From Virgisporangium aurantiacum (lineage in GTDB: Bacteria; Actinomycetota; Actinomycetes; Mycobacteriales; Micromonosporaceae): a DNA stretch of 64,000 bases. The notes beneath the pieces are model-generated. The model was given only the letters and a program-made list of their open reading frames with translations, had not been told where the DNA came from and did not search any database. Location of the stretch: assembly GCF_016863635.1 (NCBI RefSeq), contig NZ_BOPG01000022.1, positions 155,723-219,722 on the forward strand. The letters run 5' to 3'. Of this stretch, positions 9,115 to 15,022 are shown in pieces. The position numbers and the translations under genes were made by a program. The first letter of the stretch is position 1. Each line of letters opens with the position of its first letter.

Positions 9115-9229
9115 GGAATCCTCCCGGCGAAGGCATCTATGCTGTTCGACATCACGGATCCGGAGCCGCGGGCGGTTCAATCTGTTAAGCGGCTGATTTG
9201 TCGCCGAGAGAGGCGACGGAGGTGCGCGA
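9115..9229. promoter_or_regulatory. divergent promoter region with 5' leader hairpin
   Basis: Drives the EspC-like operon on the minus strand and the YbaB-like pair on the plus strand. A hairpin, GTCGCC-6 nt-GGCGAC (9200-9217), abuts the ribosome site GGAGG (9218-9222) of the plus-strand gene and could modulate its translation. No known operator recognised. Confidence 0.35.
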
Positions 9230-9568
9230 ATGTCGATGTTCGACGATGTCGATCTGCCCGCCGTCGGCGTGCCCGGCGCGCTCGACCGGATCCGGTCGCA
9301 GACGTTCACCGGCCGCGACCCGGACAACCTGGTGACGGCCGAGGTCACCGGCGACGGCATGGTCGACCGGATCACGTTCGCGGCAACCGTCGCCACCCGC
9401 CGGCCGCCGGCCGTCGCCACGGCGGTGCTGGCCGCGATCGCCGACGGCCAGCGCCAGGGCGTCGAGGCGCTGATGGAACTTGCGGCCGCCAGGGACTCGT
9501 CCGAACCCGACGAGAAACCCGTGGGCGACGGAATCGTCGGCGGCCCCTCGGAAGGCGGCAACGCATGA
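9230..9568 (+). CDS. YbaB/EbfC-like protein of the ESX locus (first copy)
   Basis: 112 aa. The central segment LVTAEVTGDGMVDRITF has the beta-hairpin pattern of YbaB/EbfC nucleoid-associated proteins, flanked by helices. Proteins of this type are frequently encoded inside actinobacterial ESX loci, where their role is unclear (DNA binding or chaperone-like). GGAGG precedes the ATG. Its stop overlaps the start of a second YbaB-like gene (ATGA), so the two are translationally coupled and may heterodimerise. Confidence 0.55.
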   Translation: MSMFDDVDLPAVGVPGALDRIRSQTFTGRDPDNLVTAEVTGDGMVDRITFAATVATRRPPAVATAVLAAIADGQRQGVEALMELAAARDSSEPDEKPVGDGIVGGPSEGGNA

Positions 9569-9927
9569 GCCACGGGATGGACGCCGAGCGGTACGCCGCG
9601 GTGACCGCGGCCGGTCAGGCGCAACTCGACGCATACAGCGAGGCGGCCGAGCGACTGGCGCGGGAACCGGTCGAGGCCCGCAGCGGCGACGGCCGGGTGC
9701 GGGTGCGGGCGGCCGGCGGCGGCCACGTCGTCGGGCTGCGGCTCAGCGACGACGTGTTCAGCCGCTACACGGTCGGCGCCCTCGGCGAGGTGGTCACCCG
9801 CACGGTCCGGGCGGCTCAGGAGCGGGCGGCCGCGGCGTTCCGGACCGGGCTGGCCGGGGTGCCGACGACCGCGGTCGACGAGGCCGACGAGATCATGGCC
9901 GAACTGGCGGCAGACGGCGAGGAGTAG
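9565..9927 (+). CDS. YbaB/EbfC-like protein of the ESX locus (second copy)
   Basis: 120 aa. An N-terminal helix is followed by GDGRVRVRAAGGGHVVGLRL, the strand-turn-strand typical of YbaB, then two helices with a short acidic tail. Starts within the stop of the upstream paralogue. Convergent with mycP, whose stop lies four bases away. Function inferred only from fold pattern and location. Confidence 0.55.
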   Translation: MSHGMDAERYAAVTAAGQAQLDAYSEAAERLAREPVEARSGDGRVRVRAAGGGHVVGLRLSDDVFSRYTVGALGEVVTRTVRAAQERAAAAFRTGLAGVPTTAVDEADEIMAELAADGEE

Positions 9928-9930
9928 CCG

Positions 9931-11088
9931 TCAGGCCCGCCACCGGCGCGCCCGCCCGTTGCGCACGATCGGGATCGCGATCAGCAGGAGCACCACCGCG
10001 AGCGCCCCACCGACGGTGATCCAGACGGCCGCGCCGGTGACCCCCCGCATCGGATCGGCGGCGGCCCGGGGTGCCCTCGGCAGCCGGGCGTCGGCAGCGG
10101 CACCGCCGGCGAGAGCGCCGCCCGCCAGCGCACCCACCGCCCGGGCCGGGTTGACCACGCCGTACCCCACCTCGGCGTTGCGTTGCCCGGCCGGGTGGTC
10201 CGCGGTCCGCTCGATCCGGTCGGCCACCTGGGCGGGGGTCAGGTTCGGGTCGTACGAGCGCACCAGCGCCGCCACGCCGGTGACGTACGCGGCGGCGAAA
10301 CTGGTGCCGCCGTCGGTGGTGTAGAGGTAGCCGCCGCCGCGCGGCGACGGCCCGGAGATCCGGTCACCCGGCGCGGCGACGTCGACGTGCTCGCCGGTCG
10401 ACGAACTGGTGACGTGCTTGTCGCCGGTGTCGACGCCGCCGACCGCGATCACCTCCGGGTACGCCGCGGGATACTGCGCGCCGGACTGCCCGCCCCCGTT
10501 GCCGGCCGCCGCCACCAGAACCACCCCGCGACCCACCGCGTACCGCACGGCCGCTTCGAGGTCCGGTGTCGCCTCAGCTGTGAGAGACAGGTTGACCACG
10601 GTGGCACGGGCCTGGTCGACGGCGTACCGGATCGCCGTGGCGACCACTGTGGACAGTTCACCGCCGACCGCGCGCTGCTGGTCGCGCAGCACCCGGATCG
10701 GCACGATCGTGGCGCCCGGAGCCACCCCGTAGTACCGGAACCCGCCGCTGGTCGCCTCGCGCCCGGCGATGATGCCGGCGATGAGCGTGCCGTGGCCGTT
10801 CTCGTCGCAGCTGCCGTCGCCGCCCGGGGTCACGAGATCGGTGCCGCGGCGGACCTTGCCCGCCAACATGGCGTGCTCACCCGAGACGCCGGAGTCGATC
10901 ACCGCGACCGTCACGCCCGCGCCGGTGCTCAACGGCCAGGCCAGGTCGGGACGCAGCCGGTTCAGCGCCCACGGCTCCTCGGCCAGCGGGTCGGCCACCA
11001 CGGGTCCGCAGGTGTTCGGTGCGGCCGCGGCGACACCCGGCACGGCGAGCGATCCGGACAGCGCGAGCACCACCAGCAGAAGGCGCAT
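9931..11088 (-). CDS. mycP: MycP mycosin, membrane-anchored subtilisin-like protease of the ESX system
   Basis: 385 aa S8 peptidase. ATG at 11088 follows GGAG and begins a signal peptide (about 1-23); an ATG eight codons upstream is less likely. Catalytic triad Asp65 (AVIDSG), His99 (NGHGT) and Ser263 (GTSFAA), with oxyanion Asn197 (AAAGNGG). A C-terminal transmembrane helix near 355-377 is followed by a basic tail, placing the protease outside the membrane. Known family role: stabilises the ESX membrane complex and can process substrates such as EspB. Diverges from a YbaB-like gene across 32 bp. Confidence 0.93.
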   Translation of the reverse strand: MRLLLVVLALSGSLAVPGVAAAAPNTCGPVVADPLAEEPWALNRLRPDLAWPLSTGAGVTVAVIDSGVSGEHAMLAGKVRRGTDLVTPGGDGSCDENGHGTLIAGIIAGREATSGGFRYYGVAPGATIVPIRVLRDQQRAVGGELSTVVATAIRYAVDQARATVVNLSLTAEATPDLEAAVRYAVGRGVVLVAAAGNGGGQSGAQYPAAYPEVIAVGGVDTGDKHVTSSSTGEHVDVAAPGDRISGPSPRGGGYLYTTDGGTSFAAAYVTGVAALVRSYDPNLTPAQVADRIERTADHPAGQRNAEVGYGVVNPARAVGALAGGALAGGAAADARLPRAPRAAADPMRGVTGAAVWITVGGALAVVLLLIAIPIVRNGRARRWRA

Positions 11089-11120
11089 CGAGACAACTCC
11101 TTTGGCTAACATTGACGCTC

Positions 11121-11558
11121 ATGGAACCACCTGACGAGGCAGCGATGCAGCGGATCAACGCCGAGCTCCACTCCGTGATGGAAGGCGCTGTCGCCGCCCA
11201 GCGCAAGCTCCTCGAGATCGAGGGCACGGCCTGGTCCGACGACCGGCTGATCAAGGTGGTCGTCGGGCCCCGGGGCCAGCTCGTCGGCCTGGAGATCGAT
11301 CCGCGCGCGGGCAACCGGATGAACACCGACGCGCTCGCCCGCACCATCCTGGCGACCGCGCGGGCCGCCGCCGAGCAGGCCATGGCGAGCGCCCGCGAGA
11401 TCCTCGACGAGGATGTGCCGAAGGACATGCGGGGCCTGCGCGACACTCAGGTCCCCGGTGGGTTCGACCTCACCGACCTGTTGACCCAGACCGACACCGA
11501 CCTGCACCGCATCATCCACGACGAAGACGACGACGAAGGCAGCGGCGGGCGCCGCTGA
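11121..11558 (+). CDS. YbaB/EbfC-like protein (third copy)
   Basis: 145 aa. A helical start (residues ~8-33) is followed by VVVGPRGQLVGLEIDPRA, the YbaB beta-hairpin, another helix rich in Ala, and a C-terminal tail ending in an acidic DEDDDEG run. ATG at 11121 has no good ribosome site, but TAACAT at 11107-11112 could be a -10 giving a nearly leaderless message. Convergent with the effector-like gene, two bases between stops. YbaB genes often sit beside WXG100 plus effector pairs, as here. Confidence 0.55.
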   Translation: MEPPDEAAMQRINAELHSVMEGAVAAQRKLLEIEGTAWSDDRLIKVVVGPRGQLVGLEIDPRAGNRMNTDALARTILATARAAAEQAMASAREILDEDVPKDMRGLRDTQVPGGFDLTDLLTQTDTDLHRIIHDEDDDEGSGGRR

Positions 11559-11560
11559 CG

Positions 11561-12484
11561 TCACCGCCCGAGCATCCGCTTCGCCGCAGCCTTCCCCACC
11601 TCCGCCGACCACGCCCGGTGATGCTCGGGGAGCCACACCCGCCCCAACATGTGGATCGCGGTCTTCTGCTCCCACTCGTTCTGCGTCGGCAACAACTCGT
11701 TGGCCGGCTTGCCGGCGACCAGGTTGGCCACCGGTGTGTAGACCAGCCCGGAGGAGGTCATCCGCATGGCCGCCCGCACCCAGACGTTGTTCGCGAACGC
11801 CTTACCGACGAACCTGGCGGCGAGATACTCCTGGCCCTGGAAGGCACCGTCGAACGCCAGGTTCCCCACGGCGGTCTGCAGCGTCATGTCCTTCCAGTCC
11901 TTCCCCTTCTCGCCGTAGGCCCAGTCGACCGCTTTGATCGCACCGACGTCGAGCGCGGTGTAGGCGATCGTGTCGAGCGTGAAGTACGTCGCCAACATCG
12001 CGCACATCAGCGCCGCCCGCCGGTACGCGCCGAACACCTGGAAGAACGCCACGACGGCCCGGGCGAGGTACACCGCCTTGACCGCCGAGTAGAGACCGAC
12101 CGTGAGGAAGCCGAACGCGACCGTCACCCCGATGTCGACGGCCACCTGCCAGGCCATGTGGTTGAACGTGTGCCGCTTCTTCTCCAGCTCCTCGGCGAAC
12201 TTCTCCAGGCCCACCGCCAGGCGTTCCGTCGCCACCTTGAGCTGGCCCAGGCGCGGCAGCACCTCTTCGGTGAGTTCGTAGAACGCCGTCACCGCGTTGC
12301 CGGACTGGGCGTTCTCCGCCATCGCCTTGGCCGCCCGCTCGGCGACCTTTTCGCTCTCGGCCGTGGCGGCGCTGACTGACCGCCAGTGCCGGGCGGCGGC
12401 GCGGAGGACGGCGGGATCGCCTTCCGGATAGGGCAGCCCGATGAGGCCGCTCATGATGTACGCCGCGGTCTCCGAACCGATCAC
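11561..12484 (-). CDS. WXG100-like ESX effector-type protein without recognised toxin domain
   Basis: 307 aa. The N-terminal ~125 residues form a long helical domain like those of actinobacterial ESX polymorphic toxins (PEGDPAVLRAAARHWRSV, later a long amphipathic helix with EKFAEELEKKRH). Two to three hydrophobic helices follow (about 130-200), then a region with TPVANLVAGKP and a basic end. Typical members continue into a toxin domain; none is recognisable here. GTG at 12484 overlaps the stop of the WXG100 partner gene (GTGA), so the two are coupled. Either a short effector acting at membranes or a toxin scaffold that has lost its payload. Confidence 0.5.
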   Translation of the reverse strand: MIGSETAAYIMSGLIGLPYPEGDPAVLRAAARHWRSVSAATAESEKVAERAAKAMAENAQSGNAVTAFYELTEEVLPRLGQLKVATERLAVGLEKFAEELEKKRHTFNHMAWQVAVDIGVTVAFGFLTVGLYSAVKAVYLARAVVAFFQVFGAYRRAALMCAMLATYFTLDTIAYTALDVGAIKAVDWAYGEKGKDWKDMTLQTAVGNLAFDGAFQGQEYLAARFVGKAFANNVWVRAAMRMTSSGLVYTPVANLVAGKPANELLPTQNEWEQKTAIHMLGRVWLPEHHRAWSAEVGKAAAKRMLGR

Positions 12485-12840
12485 GGCAGGTTGCCCGGCG
12501 TGAGGTTCGGGATGCCGTCGAGCCGCGTGCGCATCCGATTGAACCGGGCCGCGGTGTCCTCGTCGGCCTGCGGGAGCCGCCGGGCCAGGATGGTCAGCCC
12601 CTCGTCGACCTCGGCGAGCACGCGGGCCATGTTGGCGAGCACCTCGACGACCTTGTCCTGCTGAACCGAGTACAGCTGCGCGAACTGCCGCCCGCCCTCG
12701 TCCCAACCGAGCCCCTTCGTGCGCAACTCCTCGAGCAGCGGCACGCCCGCCTTCATGTCGAACGCGATCGCCTTGGCCTGCTCGGAAAACCTCCGCGCCT
12801 GATCCACGAGCAGCGGCGGTGAAACGTTGAGATCTGCCAC
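12481..12840 (-). CDS. WXG100-family small partner of the effector-like protein
   Basis: 119 aa helical protein. LGWDEGGRQFAQLY places Trp46 seven residues before Phe53, close to the WXG turn seen in the small partners of ESX toxins. Two long helices flank this turn, and the second contains the run VVEVLANMARVLAEVDEGL. It is translated just ahead of, and coupled to, the 307-aa effector-like gene, so it is probably the co-secreted targeting partner rather than an immunity protein. AAGGTGGG lies upstream of the GTG start. Confidence 0.6.
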   Translation of the reverse strand: MADLNVSPPLLVDQARRFSEQAKAIAFDMKAGVPLLEELRTKGLGWDEGGRQFAQLYSVQQDKVVEVLANMARVLAEVDEGLTILARRLPQADEDTAARFNRMRTRLDGIPNLTPGNLP

Positions 12841-12900
12841 GACGGCCCACCTTCCTCACACCGGTATCGATGTGAAGCACGGAGACCTCGATCGATCGGT

Positions 12901-13596
12901 TCAAGCCCGGTCGAGAACGGCCCTCGCGGTCTCCCCGACCGATGAGCCGGCCTGTGCCGCGACGGTGCCGTCGGGCCGCCAGATCCCCGACCGGCCCGCC
13001 GCCGGGTCGTACTCCCCGCTCCCGGTGGGCCCGGCGAAGCTGGCCACCGCCACCCACACGCCGTACGTCGTCGCCACCCGGTGGGCCCGCTCGTCCTGCA
13101 CCGCCGCCTCGTCCGGCTGCTTCGCCGACCCGACGACATACACATCGGCACCCAACGCGAGCGTCGCGGCCGCATGCTCGGGCACGCCGGCGTCCCGGCA
13201 GATCGCCAACCCGAGGCGCCATCCGTCAACCTCATGAACGGCGGGACCGCCGCCCGCACGAAATCGCGCCGGTTCGGCGCCACCGGGGTACAGCTTTTTG
13301 TAGATGACGCGCACCGCGTCGCCGGCCACGGAAATCATTGCGATGTGGGGTCCCTCGACCGGCGCCCCGACGAGTGCCACGGTGTTGGTTTCGGCGCACG
13401 CCTCGACGAGGGGTCGTAACCAGTCGTCGAACGGGTCGAGCACCGGGGCGGTCAGTTCGTACCCGGTGAGCGAGAGCTCCGGGAAGACCACCACCCGCGC
13501 GTCGGCCGCGCGTACCGCGTCGGCGTGCGCAACGGCGTTCGCGGCGACGTCGAACGCGACGCACGGTGGTTGCGCGACGGCGAGGCTCAAGGTCAT
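12901..13596 (-). CDS. carbon-nitrogen hydrolase (nitrilase superfamily)
   Basis: 231 aa. The Glu-Lys-Cys triad is visible: Glu40 in VVFPELSLTGYE, Lys101 in IYKKLYP and Cys133 in LAICRDAGVPE, with the family's second half (GADVYVVGSA and a FAGPTGSGEY segment). Such enzymes hydrolyse amides or nitriles in the cytoplasm; the substrate cannot be told from sequence. It is somewhat short for the family (usually 260-280 aa) but keeps all catalytic elements. It starts at ATG 13596 with a weak ribosome site, ten bases before the end of the siderophore-interacting protein gene upstream, so they may share a transcript. Confidence 0.85.
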   Translation of the reverse strand: MTLSLAVAQPPCVAFDVAANAVAHADAVRAADARVVVFPELSLTGYELTAPVLDPFDDWLRPLVEACAETNTVALVGAPVEGPHIAMISVAGDAVRVIYKKLYPGGAEPARFRAGGGPAVHEVDGWRLGLAICRDAGVPEHAAATLALGADVYVVGSAKQPDEAAVQDERAHRVATTYGVWVAVASFAGPTGSGEYDPAAGRSGIWRPDGTVAAQAGSSVGETARAVLDRA

Positions 13597-13606
13597 GTGG
13601 GGAAAG

Positions 13607-14524
13607 CTAGCCTTCGGCGCGCCCGAGCCGCCAGTAACCCATGAAGGCCACCGCGGTGCGGTCCATGCCCCGCTCGGCGACCAGGTGCCGGCGCAGGGTC
13701 TTGATGACGCCCGCCTCGCCGGCCAACCATGCGTACAGCGAGTCGGCCGGTGCCGCCTCGGGTACCTCCCACAGAATCGAATCGTCGATATCGATGTCCG
13801 ACAGCTCGGCGTCATCCCGCATTTGCCTGTGCCGCGTGGGCAGCAAGCGGCCGGCGGCCTCGACCACCGCGGGGATCAACCGACTGCCGTGACCGTCGCC
13901 GTCCCGCGCGCCCCACGTGACGACCACGCCCGGCGGCGCCGTGACCGCGAGCCGGTCGCCGGCGTGCGGCACCTCCAGGATGGCCTCGCCTCGGGTATGC
14001 GCGGGGAGCCGTTCCAGGATCGAGCAGATCGCGGGGACGGCCGTCTCGTCCCCTGCCAGCAGCACGCTTCTGGAAACGCCGCTCGCCGGTGGGCGGAACT
14101 CGATGCCGCCGTGGTCGCCGTCGAAGCCCGCGTCGGGGCCGAGCAGCACGATCCGGTCGCCCTTCGTCGCGCCGACCGCCCACCGCGATGCCGGTCCGGC
14201 GTCGCCGTGCAGCACGAGGTCGACGTCCACCTCGCCGAGGTGCGGCCGGACCGCGCGCGCCGTGTAGGTACGGAAGGGGTTGCGCTGTTCCGTCGGCAGG
14301 GCGCGCCACTGCTCGTACCAGTCCGGGCCGTCTTTCAGGTATGCGTAGCCGTGCTCGGGTACCGGGAAAATGAGCTTGAACCGCTGGTCGTAGCCGTTGT
14401 CAGCGAAGCGGTGTAGCTCCGGTCCGGTGAAGGTGATCCGGATGAACGAGGGGCTGAGAATGGTCACGCCCGCCACGTCCACGGTGAACTGTCGCCACGG
14501 CGCCACTACCTGTGTCGTCGTCAC
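13607..14524 (-). CDS. siderophore-interacting protein (FAD-dependent ferric-siderophore reductase family)
   Basis: 305 aa. The SIP-type FAD-binding barrel is followed by an NAD(P)H-like domain. The flavin-binding motif RTYT is at 85-88, LLAGDETAVPAI carries the family's GDET motif, and a YAWLAGEAG motif comes near the C-terminus. Such proteins release iron from imported ferric siderophores by reduction. GTG at 14524 is preceded by GGGGAGG with a five-base spacer. An IdeR/DmdR-type iron box lies just upstream (14547-14565), so the gene should be derepressed under iron limitation. The nitrilase gene lies directly downstream. Confidence 0.92.
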   Translation of the reverse strand: MTTTQVVAPWRQFTVDVAGVTILSPSFIRITFTGPELHRFADNGYDQRFKLIFPVPEHGYAYLKDGPDWYEQWRALPTEQRNPFRTYTARAVRPHLGEVDVDLVLHGDAGPASRWAVGATKGDRIVLLGPDAGFDGDHGGIEFRPPASGVSRSVLLAGDETAVPAICSILERLPAHTRGEAILEVPHAGDRLAVTAPPGVVVTWGARDGDGHGSRLIPAVVEAAGRLLPTRHRQMRDDAELSDIDIDDSILWEVPEAAPADSLYAWLAGEAGVIKTLRRHLVAERGMDRTAVAFMGYWRLGRAEG

Positions 14525-14546
14525 GCGCACCTCCCCTCGCGTCGAG

Positions 14547-14565
14547 TTAGGACAGCCTAAAATAA
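14547..14565 (-). promoter_or_regulatory. iron box (IdeR/DmdR1/DtxR-type operator)
   Basis: Read on the minus strand, the site TTATTTTAGGCTGTCCTAA matches the 19-bp consensus TTAGGTTAGGCTAACCTAA at 15 positions and contains the perfect palindrome TTAGG-N4-CCTAA. It sits 22 bp upstream of the siderophore-interacting protein start, where a bound iron repressor would block transcription. Confidence 0.8.
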
Positions 14566-14570
14566 CACCC

Positions 14571-14935
14571 GCCGACCGGTGATGATCACCGTCGTACTCG
14601 ATGCCGACCCTCCTCTCCGGGTAGGCGAGGTCGAGGCGGGCCACAAACCTCTTCCCGTCGTAGACCTCGTACTGCGTGACGGGCCAGGGCAGCCCGCCCC
14701 CGATCAGCACCAGCCGCAGGCGCGACTCCTGCGGCGACTCCTCCCGCACAGAAAGAGGCCGGCGCCGACACACCACGTCCGGTGATCGAGCGGCGACTCC
14801 CGCCACGCGTACACGGTGGGGAACAGCCGCAGCCAGGTCTCCCCGGTCAGCTGCCGCTTGGTGAGCAGACCGGCCGCGATGGCGTCGGCTCCGACGAACG
14901 GGAGGTTTGATACCCAACTTGGGACCCGCAAGGTA
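14571..14935 (-). pseudogene. remnant of a DUF559-type (PD-(D/E)XK-like) actinobacterial protein
   Basis: Two pieces of one family are readable in different frames. The 5' piece (around 14930-14755) encodes DAIAAGLLTKRQLTG and PTVYAWRESPLDHRTWCVGA, the usual N-terminal domain. The 3' piece (around 14755-14572) encodes ESPQESRLRLVLIGGGLPWP and DLAYPERRVGIEYDGDHHR, the start of the DUF559 nuclease-like domain. The roughly 130-residue middle normally between them is missing, the frame shifts at the joint, and the last ~70 residues are replaced by the iron-box promoter. The gene is dead. Identification is from memory of the family pattern. Confidence 0.65.
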
Positions 14936-14965
14936 TCTCTCCTCCCACTCACGAGGAGGCGCTGA

Positions 14966-14981
14966 GTGTGACCCGCGTCAC
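14966..14981 (+). promoter_or_regulatory. Crp/GlxR-type operator upstream of the poly-gamma-glutamate operon
   Basis: TGTGA-N6-TCACA, an exact match to the Crp/GlxR consensus palindrome, centred about 49 bp before the ATG at 15023. It suggests cAMP-Crp control of the HAMP-pgsB-pgsC operon. Confidence 0.6.
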
Positions 14982-14985
14982 AGGT

Positions 14986-15002
14986 CAAAGCGCGAGGCGC
15001 TT
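14986..15002 (+). promoter_or_regulatory. second inverted repeat in the poly-gamma-glutamate promoter
   Basis: AAAGCGC-GAG-GCGCTTT, a perfect 7-bp inverted repeat only four bases downstream of the Crp-type site and 20 bp before the start codon. Could be an operator for another regulator or a short leader hairpin. Confidence 0.4.
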
Positions 15003-15022
15003 TCGGCACGTACCGACCGGAT

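Noticed and set aside
12481..12840. The small protein as an immunity factor for the effector-like gene
   Set aside because: It precedes the effector gene and has the WXG-type helical turn, fitting a targeting partner rather than immunity.
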